A stretch of 64,000 nucleotides of DNA, from the NCBI GenBank assembly GCA_023213315.1, contig JAKCPI010009310.1:1-64000 (forward strand), in the 5' to 3' direction. Shown piece by piece: positions 24,681 to 35,590 of the stretch. Positions within the stretch are counted from its first letter, which is position 1. The number at the start of each line of letters is the position of its first letter. The notes under the pieces were generated by a model. The model was not told the origin of the DNA. It did not search any database and worked only from the letters and a program-made list of their open reading frames with translations. This DNA comes from Euborellia annulipes (taxonomy: Eukaryota > Arthropoda > Insecta > Dermaptera > Anisolabididae). The position numbers and the translations under genes are program-made.

Positions 24681-26332
24681 AAATCATTGAAACATCAAAA
24701 ATATTGTTTTTATTGATAGTTTAATTTTTTTGGAAATATTTATATTTAGGATATTTATTTTATTTTATCTTGAGAAAAGAATTCGAAAAAATTTTTATTG
24801 TTTTTAAAATTTTAATATTTTTACTTTCTTCTTTTTTATTAAGAAAGCTTTTAGAGATAAAATATAAGGCCTATAGAAAGAAAATAGAAACGATACCTTA
24901 TCAATCTAATTACTTTATTAATGGTATGTAAAAATCTTACCTATACAAAGGAAATGCATATTTAGAGGGTCGATGTCCCACCTGGCCTTGCATTTAGTTT
25001 ACTTTCTAATCTTTAAAATAAATTACATTTTCAAATCTTCACTCCAAAGCGTGAGTTTGACTCGTGACTAATTAAGAATCAAGCTTAAAATCTTAATTTT
25101 CATTAGAATATTTCTAAATAATAAATAATAAATGTCAGCAGTTTTTTTTTTTTTTTTTTACTCCCACCTAAATCCCTTTGTTCATATGCTTATCATTTTT
25201 AATAAAGAATTATTATTTCAAATTTCTATCGAGATCTCTGTTTATTTTTCGGGCACGCAGACACACACCTCAAACCGGTCATCCGGTCTCTGGCTGTATC
25301 CAGACACCCCTAGAAGCTAAGACAAAGCAAAAGAGAACCTTTGTACAATTAAATTTTTTTTTACTTCAGCTACACTTTCTTGAAATATAAAATTCCAATA
25401 ATGAAAGGGTTCAAATTTATATAATACTAATGCCATAAATTTTTTTATATATTTGAATCACGTCCTCATGACGTTTATTTTATATTAAAAAAGTGTTCGA
25501 AAAAGAAATAGCTATTTGGTTGCCATTTACAACTTCTATTAGTTAAACATTAATTTAATTAATGAGAGTTTTACGTCATTAAACATAAATTTCATATGAA
25601 AAATTAATTCGCGTTCCAATTAGTAATAAATTTACACGTTAAATGAGAGAGATCATTTAATTTTGAATAAATTACGTCATTGTAATTAATCTCCGGCCTT
25701 TGGTCCATGTCAAACTAATCGACTCCCAGTCTAACGTAAAGAGCTGTCGGAGCATTAAGCCGCTTGACCTGCATGCAAATGGGATCATTCATTTTATTAT
25801 TATCTTATCATGCTTTGTATTTTATAGGGTGAAGTCTTTTGCTTGGAAGAATTGACACCATATAATAATATCAAATTCCTAATATGCAAAAATACAATTT
25901 TTTTATATTTCGACATTAACGATAAATTATATAATTTATAACGAAATTTTTAATTAATTAAATTGTTAAGCTAGATAGCCAAGAAATGGCCCTTCGAATA
26001 GATTAGACAGAAAAGGCAAACTTGGGCCCTAGGGGATTAATTCACTTGACTTTTGTTAATAAATAGAAACCGAGTAAGAAGACAAAACTAGACATTAATT
26101 AAATAACGAATTGAATTGAAATTGGATTTGACAAGAGAGCTATGTAATTTCTCCCGGGACAAAACGAATCAACTTGAGGGGGGATGGGAAATTTCATAGT
26201 TGATCTTTGTTCTATCAATACCTTTGTGATTATTCCTAAATATGATACTAGTTTCTAATTTTCCGCTAGATAAAATTCATTTACTGTAAATGAAAATATA
26301 GAATTATAAAATTAAATTTTATTGACATTCAG

Positions 26333-26714
26333 AGATGGTCAAAATCCTTTAAAAAGAATTAGCGATCCGGTCCACTAATCCAATAAGGCGAGGCTGCTGC
26401 AAAACAATTTGCGGTCCGATCCGGCAATCCGACAAACTCGGGCGATCCGATATTTTAATACCATTTAGAAAAAAAATATCACTTGTCAGTTCCGATCGGC
26501 AAATCCTGATCCGCGATCCGAACTTGATTTTTAGGCTTTTGTATCAAAAGGATATACGTTTATTAAAAAGTAGACAATTTTAAAGGATTGCTAATTCTTC
26601 GAAAAGATTAGATCCAGAGAACAAAAATGATTTTGATCCAGAACAGAAAATCCTGGTTCGGATCGGATTTTTGGATTTAAATCCAAAATGGTCGTGATCC
26701 TGCCCATTCCTGAT
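26333..26714. mobile_element. GATCCG-rich element, probably a hAT-type MITE
   Basis: Ends CAGAGATGGTCAAAATCC and, inverted, CAGGAATGGGCAGGATC. The interior has many GATCCG/CGGATC words in both orientations, so it could fold extensively. I do not see a matching 8-bp flank. Confidence 0.45.
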
Positions 26715-27116
26715 GATCAATATAGAAATTAGGAATTATAGCATCATTTAAAAAATACAAAAAAATATTTTTGATTGTTTAATCTGAAAAATGTAAAGTT
26801 TGTATAAATAATTTTAAGTGCGACTAGATAGAAATTTATTAATAACATAAAAATCTACTATTAACAGAGTGGCAATAGCAGTTTTAATTAAATTTAATAA
26901 GATTAAAAAAAAACCCACAAATACGATAAAACTTTTGGGATAATATAATCTGACTGAAATTTTGGGGGGGGGGGGGGATTCTTTATGATTTTGGTTTTCC
27001 ATGGTAGAAAAATGAACAATTTTTTTTCAAAAGAATTTTTTTTTACTAACTATAAAGAATCCACGTTGACTGTCTAAATATAATGGCTTTGATCTTGGAC
27101 TGAAAGATTTTAAATA

Positions 27117-27317
27117 TTAAATATGCCCCTGGCGAAAATAAAGATTGGTTGGGGGTAGCAGGTCCTTCTGACTGTCTCCTCTCCGCCAAAGGGAGTCGAG
27201 AGCATCCGCCTCGGATTGTTTCCTGTGCCGGTCACGTCGCCGGAAGTGCCAGGAGCCATAGGCAATGACCAATCTAACATCCCATTGTATTAAAATCCTA
27301 TCGTCTTTGTCAATCAA
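27117..27317 (-). other. Moderately GC-rich island, weak coding look, unrecognised
   Basis: On the minus strand an open frame reads with many charged residues (for example GSWHFRRRDRHRKQSEADAL). The DNA is richer in G+C than its surroundings. No domain is recognised, and there is no convincing splice structure. The plus-strand end near 27125 (GCCCCTGGCG) resembles repeat ends seen elsewhere in the window, so a transposon remnant is as likely as an exon. Confidence 0.15.
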
Positions 27318-27461
27318 TAATTTCTAGAAAGACAAAATTCTTATAGATATATTGCGTACAAACTGACCGTTCAAACTGAGTCCTTTCAAGAGTGATATTT
27401 ATTTGTAGGATAATTGTTTTAATTAAACCAATAGTTTTTCTAAGTAAATAATGATCATGAA

Positions 27462-27845
27462 TAAGAATATACATTTTAAAGAGCATTTAAATTTTAATCA
27501 AAATCGTTGGAGCGAATTTTGAGAAAATTGAAAGAAAAATACTGAAAAAGTGCATCAGTAAAGTATTAGTACTCTTTGGTCGATTTTGTTCAAAAGCTTC
27601 GTGTTACGTCCCATGGGGTGCCTAACTTAAATATACAATTTCAACCTCATAGCTCTTTTTGATCTTGAGATATTTTGTTCACAGACAGACACACACACAC
27701 ACAGACCATGTCGCGAAAACCACTTTTTTGGATTCAGGGGACCTCAAAACGTGTATATCCGTCAAAATCTCGATATCAAGTTTTTTGACATAAATCCAAT
27801 ACTTTCTCTCTCTATATATTAACATATACAGAGGTAAGAGAAAGT
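27462..27845 (-). repeat. PAL1 partial copy lacking the end hairpin
   Basis: Contains AGTATTAGTACTCTTTGG, an (ACAC)n-AGACCATGTCGCGAAAACC segment and the palindromic end ATATATTAACATATACAGAGG with AAGAGAAAGT at its edge. Confidence 0.75.
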
Positions 27846-28285
27846 AAAAATCAATTATTCATTTTGTACGAGTTTTGCATTATTAATAGAAATCGGCCCT
27901 AGAATATTTTTACAACTGTTTTGTTCCACAGGTTACTTAAGATAAAAAAAGCTATCAAGTTTCTTTTTCTAACATAAAATGATTGTAATACTCTTGATAC
28001 CAAAGGGATCCACATAAATGTTAAATAATTCCTCAACATAACTATATAATGACGGACTTTTCCTCTTTGAGTTATTCTTTTGTTATTACGAATCATTGTT
28101 ATAACCGTGGTCCACAGGTTGGAGATGAGAGTCAGAATGCTGTTGCACTGCAAACACCTTACTTGGGCTTGGGAAGTTGGCAAAAAGTGTATCCCAGTTA
28201 GGATCTCAACTTTTTTCTGCCAGTGCTCAATTTATGCTCTTTTGAAAAAACTTCGCAAAAACAATTCATATCTTCCCGAACGACC

Positions 28286-28910
28286 CATAATATAAATAGT
28301 TATTTAATTTGAGGCTACCTTATTTGAACGAACCTTGTCTACTAAACTCTATTTTGGGCCATGATCCTAAAATTGTATTATCCTGGGGCTAAATTTAAAA
28401 AAAATTGGAGAGACGTCTATTTACCTCTGATTCCTAGAATCAGAAAAAAACTTTCTTGTTACAACACCTTATTTTTCTTAACGGGCTATTAAAGTATTAC
28501 GTAAGCACCCTAGGGGAGATAGGAATCGAATTTGCTTATTTTTGTTGTCAATGGGGAGAGAATCAGTTGCTTATACAAGTATTTTTAAGGTGCGCGTCTC
28601 GGGGTGTTAATTTTGGGAGATTCCAGCGGCCACAATTTTGAAGCCATCGACCTCAAATTTTTTTAAATTAATGCTATTTAAAATATCTACAACTCATAGA
28701 AGCTCTTTTTTTGGTTTTCGAAAAATTAAATTTTTTTTTTGATTAATCGTATTAAATTAAAGATATTTTTAAAAAATTCGCTCTATATCTTATAGATAAT
28801 TAAATTAGTAATCTTTGTGTTAAAAAATAATTAATTTTTTCCCCTTAATTAATTAGCTGGAATCTTTCAAATGAAATGGAATAAATCCCTTGTATCCTTA
28901 TGGGAAAAAC
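28286..28910 (+). repeat. Direct duplication, copy 1 (625 bp)
   Basis: Identical to 31612-32237 apart from one T in a T-run. It includes the first 322 nt of the TTAA-flanked MITE (from 28589) but stops inside it. The 61-aa frame that appears twice comes from this duplication and is not a gene. Confidence 0.95.
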
Positions 28911-28914
28911 AAAG

Positions 28915-30924
28915 ACCTAGAGCATTTTAAAAAACGATAAGAACATCATATTCATACACCTGATACTAATAACTTGACAACAACACAGGTGCTCATATAT
29001 AATGCAAAATTTCCTTCAATAAACTCTTAATGAACACAGTATAATATCCATATTTACGGTATAATAATTTTTGTTACTTTACTTCATTCATTGCCACTAA
29101 AATTGAAAAAAAAAGTAAAAAGGAAACACGGTTAAACGATTTCATACAAAAAATCGAGCGGGCCAACGTGTCCCGTGTTCTCTGGGCCATCCTGCCCCAT
29201 CGTCATATTTGAATTCCGCACAAATCCCGTTGGATATTTTTAGTTAATATGCCATGGAGAAATAATCCTTATACTACAACCTTTAAACATAGTGCTCACT
29301 CGTGCTCGAGGAACCTAAAAGGTAGATAAAACAATTTTATTCAACAATTACAAACTTACAAGGTGCAAAAAACGAATAAATGAACCATGCGAGTTTACTC
29401 ACTTGTCAGATCGCTATAGTTGTTTTGGCAGAAAGAGGGTGGCAGTGCTATTATGCTATTATTTGATAGAGGCTCTCCTTTTGGCTGACATCCTCTCTTC
29501 CTGTCATTCTAAAAGTTTAATTTACGGATTTACGCTCTTATTCTTTCCCAGAGTGGTGCACTTTTCCATCATGAAAACTTGAATTTCGAGGCAATTTCAG
29601 GGATTGAATTGGATAGGAAAAGTAAAATGATTAAAAACAAAAATGATACTTTGAAGAATTAATTGATTAACAGAGGGCAGATGAAACAAGAATATATTAT
29701 AATAAATAATCGAGCTTTATTTTATACTAAAAAGATTAGTCAAACTTGTAAGATTGCGAAAAGTTAAAACATTACTTTGAATCAAGTACAAGACTAAAGT
29801 CCACTTCATTAACCTACGAATAGTCAAACATTATATTTCGGAATGAAACAGGAAATAACACAGGAAGTGCATTTAAAAGGTGAAAACATTTAATTCTGAA
29901 ATTCTTTCGTAATTATGTAACTTAATTTCGCCCCCCCCCCCAGCGAACCTATTGTATGTCCTCTCTCCCTCCCACTCCACCCAACCACGCCCCTGGTTTA
30001 AAGAAAATTAAATTTAAATAGTACCTAATTAAATTGGCTATTAAATAAGACTAATATTCCAAATTTATTGATCGCCTAAAAGATAGGCAACCGTATCTAA
30101 GAAATGTTTCTTCGGTTGCCAATATTACAGGCAAATATGTAAATATCGCATTTTATTTATAGCTTTTAGTCTATAAAATAAGTATCTTTTACTAGTTTAA
30201 AATATTCATTTGAATATTCCTTTTATACCATCTTTATAGACATGTAATTGATGAATGAAAATAGAATTTAGATTTTATATTAATTCACACCTCTAAAGTG
30301 CCACTTTGTTAATCGGTTAGAATTTATTGGTAGTTTAGTTTATAGGTTAAAACCATCACCACAAGGGTTTCAAATCCCATAAGTGTCTAGATTTTTTTGC
30401 ATGGTAAATAACTTTCATTTTTTATAGGGAAAACATAAAAATTCCAACTAACTGATAAACAACATAATAAAATAAGTACTCATAGATTTCTTTCATATTA
30501 TTAAATAAAGAAACATTTATTTTTTTTATTTCCTTCATTAAAAGAGCTCAATTGCAAAATAAAAATCCAATTTAATAAACTTTTGTTACATTAAAAGAAG
30601 TTCATACTTAATTTAGCGGAACATTCTTACGAGCAATGAAAAATTATTTTTCTTTGATATCAAATTAATTTACGAAATAAATAGAAATCGCTAAGGAAAT
30701 TTGTAATGAATAGTTAGAAAAATTGTATACTTTAAACGTATAATCAAGCAAAAAATATTATTAAAATTTATTTCATCATGTTTTAATATAATTTTCTCCT
30801 AGCATATTTTACTTCTTTTTTTTTTAAACAAGTCCTTTAAAAGATCCACTTATCAAGTTTTAATTTAAAATATCTGATTCAAATGAATAGCTTTCGAAAA
30901 CAATTTAAGTAAGGGATGAAAGAA
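28915..30924. other. AT-rich intronic stretch, nothing definite
   Basis: No gene or clear repeat. GGGTTTCAAATCCC near 30364-30377, with upstream TAGTTTAGTTTATAGG, is faintly tRNA-like but does not fold into a full cloverleaf by eye. Confidence 0.4.
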
Positions 30925-31155
30925 AGAACACTTGCAGCTGGATTTATTTCGTTTTATTAGGCACTTTAAGCCGACGTTTCTGTCAGATATACGACCATCC
31001 TCAGGGCTGATGTATGTGAACAAAATTCGGCCTTTTGAGGAGTTTTGTTGACATACTTCAGCCCTGAGGATGGTCGTATATCTGACCGAAACGTCGGCTT
31101 GAAGTGCCTAATAAAACGAAATAAATCCAGCTGCAAGTGTTCTTTCTTTCAACTC
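30925..31155. mobile_element. Foldback with two hammerhead-like motifs
   Basis: Arms about 30926-31018 and 31050-31154 are inverted copies (shared ends AAAGAACACTTGCAGCTGGA / TCCAGCTGCAAGTGTTCTTT). The right arm has ACTTCAGCC-CTGAGGA-GGTC..GACC-GAAACGTC-GGCTTGAAGT (31055-31105), a complete type I hammerhead layout. The left arm has the same on the minus strand, with one change before GAAAC. Confidence 0.8.
31055..31105 (+). ncRNA. Candidate type I hammerhead ribozyme
   Basis: Stem I ACTTCAGCC pairs with GGCTTGAAGT (one bulge). Core CTGAGGA is at 31064-31070. Stem II is GGTC (31072-31075) with GACC (31084-31087). GAAAC is followed by GTC, and the predicted cut lies after C31095. Stem III would be almost absent (AC/GT), as reported for Penelope-associated hammerheads that act as dimers. 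Function is inferred; nothing here shows cleavage. Confidence 0.6.
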
Positions 31156-31611
31156 TTCCTACAAGATCTACTCAGCTAACTACCACACACTAATTAAACT
31201 ATTTAATATTTAACTAAAATAATTGAATTTTTATTTTTGTATATTTTTGGGCCTAGCTTCCGGTTTAATAAAAAAATAAAAAAAATTCTTTTTTTATTTC
31301 CTTATGTGAAAAAAAAATCGTCCAGAGGTAAAACGAAATAATAAAAATTCAAATCACATATTCATAAAATCTTGAATGAAATAGACAATATTAAATTTAA
31401 TGCGGAAAATATGAATTCACATCTTTATATGTATAGATTGAGAATTCAGTATTCCCTATTTATTTTTTCATATACAAAATGGAAATATGATGAAAAAAAA
31501 AATAAAAGGTAAGCAAAAAAGCTTACCTTGCCCAAAAAAGGGCAGAGAATAGGGCTTTATTAAAAAATTGTATATGTAATCAGTTGTGACGTCACCCTGA
31601 ATGGTTATAAT

Positions 31612-32237
31612 CATAATATAAATAGTTATTTAATTTGAGGCTACCTTATTTGAACGAACCTTGTCTACTAAACTCTATTTTGGGCCATGATCCTAAAATT
31701 GTATTATCCTGGGGCTAAATTTAAAAAAAATTGGAGAGACGTCTATTTACCTCTGATTCCTAGAATCAGAAAAAAACTTTCTTGTTACAACACCTTATTT
31801 TTCTTAACGGGCTATTAAAGTATTACGTAAGCACCCTAGGGGAGATAGGAATCGAATTTGCTTATTTTTGTTGTCAATGGGGAGAGAATCAGTTGCTTAT
31901 ACAAGTATTTTTAAGGTGCGCGTCTCGGGGTGTTAATTTTGGGAGATTCCAGCGGCCACAATTTTGAAGCCATCGACCTCAAATTTTTTTTAAATTAATG
32001 CTATTTAAAATATCTACAACTCATAGAAGCTCTTTTTTTGGTTTTCGAAAAATTAAATTTTTTTTTTGATTAATCGTATTAAATTAAAGATATTTTTAAA
32101 AAATTCGCTCTATATCTTATAGATAATTAAATTAGTAATCTTTGTGTTAAAAAATAATTAATTTTTTCCCCTTAATTAATTAGCTGGAATCTTTCAAATG
32201 AAATGGAATAAATCCCTTGTATCCTTATGGGAAAAAC
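31612..32237 (+). repeat. Direct duplication, copy 2 (626 bp)
   Basis: Partner of 28286-28910 at an offset of 3.33 kb. It contains about 300 bp of flanking DNA plus most of the complete MITE at 31915-32309, so this is the more complete locus. Confidence 0.95.
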
Positions 32238-32309
32238 TAACGCCATCTCTTGCCGCCTAGAGTAACTGGGTAGTGAATCGTCTTCTAACGGCTTTTCGAG
32301 ACGCGCACC
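31915..32309. mobile_element. TTAA-flanked MITE, 395 bp
   Basis: Perfect 13-bp inverted ends GGTGCGCGTCTCG / CGAGACGCGCACC, flanked by TTAA on both sides (31911-31914, 32310-32313). TTAA duplication is typical of piggyBac-type transposition; the TIR itself I do not recognise. Related copies: 28589-28910 (cut off) and 62066-62463. Confidence 0.8.
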
Positions 32310-32319
32310 TTAAACAAAA

Positions 32320-33365
32320 AAACATATAGTTGATTATAAATATGTAATAGTTAGTAAACAAAAGGAGAGTAATTATTTGTTGGGGGGGGGGGATAAGTCC
32401 TTACTCTTAAATAAAATTTTGAAGCATATGAAAATAAAAATAAAAATCAATTTCACAGATTAATTAGCTTTCTCTCATAAAACTATCATACTTATGAAAC
32501 AGATTTCACTAGTATTGAATAAAAATTTGAAAAAAAAAAAATATTAATATTAATTTATCCATATTAAAAAATATATTTTTTATTTTAAAATTTATTATCC
32601 TATAAATGTTAGCATTCTTTATAACTTTCATTTCTCTCTAATGTTATATATTCCGTTGAATTATATTATTCATTAAAACTTATTGATGTTGGAAAAAGTA
32701 GACAATATTAAAAAACTTTTTATTTTAATCCACTCTGTCTCGTATTTTATCAGACGTTGACCTCGTTTCAATCTAATCAAAAAAATAAAAATAAAATAAG
32801 AACTTGATTTGGCGAAGAGGAAAGACATGTCTAGACCCTCTCAAGGGTGGAATTTGCACTGAGGCACAAACCCACTGAATTAGTAATCTTCTTAAATAAA
32901 AAAACAACTTAGCATTTCATGGATTTTAAAAATAATTTAAAAACTGTTTTCGTTTGGAAAACTAATTTATTTATTGGGATTTAAAAAGGATTCGTGATTG
33001 GGATTTTTTTCATAAAATGCAGAGAACTGTATAGTTTGGTTTTATAAAAGAAATGTTAAAAAATTCTTTTAGTAAAAAAAAATTTACAAAACTTTCTTAT
33101 GAAAAGTATTTTCTAATTTATTAAAAAATATTTTAGGGAATAACTAAAAATTTCTTTAGAGTGAATGGTCGAATTAAGAATTTAGAATTGTTTTAATTAT
33201 TTATTTTTTCAATTTGATGATTTCAAATTCTTATAGAGCATAAAAAAGTAGTTATGTAAAAGTGGCTCTCGTATTTAAATATGTCGAACAGTTTTGAAGT
33301 TCGACACTCATGTTGTAACTAATATTTTTACATTTATCGATAAAAGTTTTATTTTATTTTAATTT
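32320..33365. other. AT-rich intronic stretch, nothing recognised
   Basis: One G-run near 32381-32392. No feature supported. Confidence 0.45.
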
Positions 33366-33367
33366 TT

Positions 33368-33673
33368 TAATCGATTTTCTCAAAATTCACTCCAACATTA
33401 AATTCAAAAATCAATTATTTTTTTTAGATGTTCTTTAAAATGTATATTATCATTTGGTCATTGAAATCTTCTGAATACCACTTTGCTCTTGAACTTCAAG
33501 TGAAAAATGGTTGTCATGGTAACAAAATATAAATATTTTCCCATATAAATTTTACATCTGATTTCTAATATGTCGGCGGAAATTGAATATATGTCGACAC
33601 GAAAAATCTGGTGTGACAGCACAGAACATAACTTTTGGTTACCGAAGGTATGACGTGCGTTCAGTCACACCAG
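33368..33673 (+). repeat. PAL1 right half
   Basis: From TCGATTTTCTCAAAATTCAC through GGTTGTCATGGTAAC and ATATGTCGACAC to the hairpin, which is shortened (one arm deleted) but ends in CAGTCACACCAG. Confidence 0.75.
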
Positions 33674-34129
33674 ATTTTTTTACATTAAATTTAGTTTTTA
33701 TTGCGAGACCAATTTTTGTTTTTCATTATTTCCTTCCAAAAATAAAACACCATTAGTTTTACATCAGTAGAAATCATGATTTACCTTTAATTGGAAGCCA
33801 CTCGATATATTTGTCATAGAGGGAATATATTGAATATTTTGCTGCATAATACTTTTACTGCATATTATATGGCATATTTAGCGGTTTTTGCTGCGTAAAA
33901 ATATTACTTTAATTTTAAATAATTTAACAATTCCATACGTATCCTCTCTCTAAAATGCAGTCATAAATAAAACATCTTATTAAATAATTTAGGTTAATTT
34001 GAGTTGGTCAGCATTTTTATTACAAAAAGGTATTTTTTCCTGCAAGATAATGTCAACTATTAAGTCAGTTATTCTAACAGGTGAATATAAATGGGGGAAA
34101 ATAACCGCGTCATGTTTGCATACATGGAC

Positions 34130-34320
34130 CAATTGAGCAGGTGACCAGATGGGGCCTATGGGGCAAATGTCATTGCCTCAGGACCAGAAGACCCGAAGCT
34201 GCTGGTCCATCGCCCGGCTTAAAGCCGCCGGGATCAATATCTGTGCCACGCCCGGACCAACACGTGGGTTTCGGTGGGGCCCGCGGGCTCCGGCCCCGAC
34301 AATCGATAGGGACCTACAAA
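34130..34320. other. GC-rich island of unknown nature
   Basis: About 190 bp of GC-rich DNA (for example GCCCGGCTTAAAGCCGCCGG, GGTGGGGCCCGCGGGCTCCG) with internal inverted words, in AT-rich surroundings. Two overlapping short frames exist but look non-coding. Probably a transposon remnant. Confidence 0.35.
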
Positions 34321-34519
34321 TTATTTCTTAACTACAAAGCTTTTTTCTTTAATCTTCAATTTGCATGCCACATAAACCTATAAAAATCTGGTGGCATTTT
34401 TTTTATATCATATGTGCACCAAGTGAGAGCAGGCCACCCCACTCTGTCTACCTGATAGATGCGCTCCAGAAACACGCACTTAGCTTAATCTAAATATTTC
34501 CAAAATAAATAAAAAAAAT

Positions 34520-35450
34520 CTGGTGTGACTGGTCGCACAGCACACAACTTTCTCTTACCTTCTGTAATCGAAAGTGGTGTTCAGTGCTTGTCACACCAGA
34601 TTTTTTTGTGTCGACACATATTTAGTTTTCCACCGATAGATTAGAATTCAAGATATTTTTTTTTTTTTTTTTTTAAACATTCTCACTTTTTTCTCATTCA
34701 CACTCACACTAACACACATTCACACAGTCTTTTCGGCAACTTAGGCCATTTAAGACTTTGACGATAAACGTTGTAATACATACCGGTATATCTATTGGGG
34801 GTTCAGGCATTTCTATTTAGGCCATCTGGTATCCAAATGGCTTAAATAAAATCATCGGACTGCCTGGGTCCGAACCCGCGACGTTTGGTATAGGAGGTAG
34901 GCACGCTACCTACTATGCCAAACTCGGGGGCCCAAAAATTCAAGATATAAAATTTATAAACATTGGTAAATATTTATCTTTTGCTACCATGGCAACCATT
35001 TCTCCTATCTTTCATATCAAGTTCAAGAGTAAAGTGTGCTTCAGAAGATTTCAATGGCATAATGAGAATATACATTTTAAAGAGCATCTAAAAAATAATT
35101 GATTTATGAATTTTAAACAAAAGTGATGGAGCGAATTTTGAGAAAATCGAAAAAAAAACTAAAAATATTCATCAGGAAAGAACTATAGTCCTTGGCCGAA
35201 CTACTCTTGGCCGATTTTGATTAAAAGTGTGTTACGTCCCAGTGGGGTACATAACTTAAATATAAAATTTCAACCTCCTAGCTTTTTTCATTCTTGACAT
35301 ATATATTTTGTTAATAGACACACACACAGACAGACAGACAGACCATGTTGCGAAAACCACTTTTTTTGATTCAGAAGACCTCAAAACGTGTAGGCCCTAT
35401 ATCCATCAAAATCTCGACATCAACCACCTTCTCTCTCTATACTCAGAGAT
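34520..35450 (-). repeat. PAL1 element interrupted by a SINE
   Basis: Hairpin at 34520-34601, then GTCGACACATATTTAG, the SINE at 34656-34936, then GCTACCATGGCAACC, the AGACAGACAGACCATG segment and part of the far end (CTCTCTCTATACTCAGAG). Without the SINE the copy is about PAL1 length. Confidence 0.8.
34656..34936 (-). mobile_element. Full-length tRNA-derived SINE-A inserted in PAL1
   Basis: Minus strand: tRNA-like head with B-box GCGGGTTCGGACCC, body, GTGTGAATG repeats and a poly-A tail (seen here as T's at 34656-34674). Perfect 11-bp target duplication AATTCAAGATA (34645-34655 and 34937-34947). The insertion postdates this PAL1 copy. Confidence 0.92.
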
Positions 35451-35590
35451 AAGATATTAGCTTCTCGTGCCTAAAGTCCCAGGTTCGCTTCCCGCCCCAA
35501 GCGAGAAAAATATATTTCATTTGAATTGGCTACTAATCATTTGAAATAAATAGAAATGGGGTCTAAATGGCCGTAGATCCCGGAACAAAA
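35444..35590 (+). mobile_element. SINE-B (tRNA-like head)
   Basis: GTCCCAGGTTCGCTTCCCGC carries a B-box (GGTTCGCTTCC). A body with TTTCATTTGAATTGGCTACT and TCATTTGAAATAAATAG follows, then TGGGGTCTAAATGGCCGTAG. Reverse copies are at 59035-59165 and, in part, 57285-57435. Confidence 0.6.

Noticed and set aside
28456..28641. 61-aa frame present twice (also 31782-31967)
   Set aside because: Identity is due to the recent DNA duplication; the frame crosses a MITE end and has no protein-like features.
30300..30400. Possible tRNA gene
   Set aside because: B-box-like GGGTTTCAAATCCC and an upstream A-box-like piece, but the acceptor and anticodon stems do not pair by eye.
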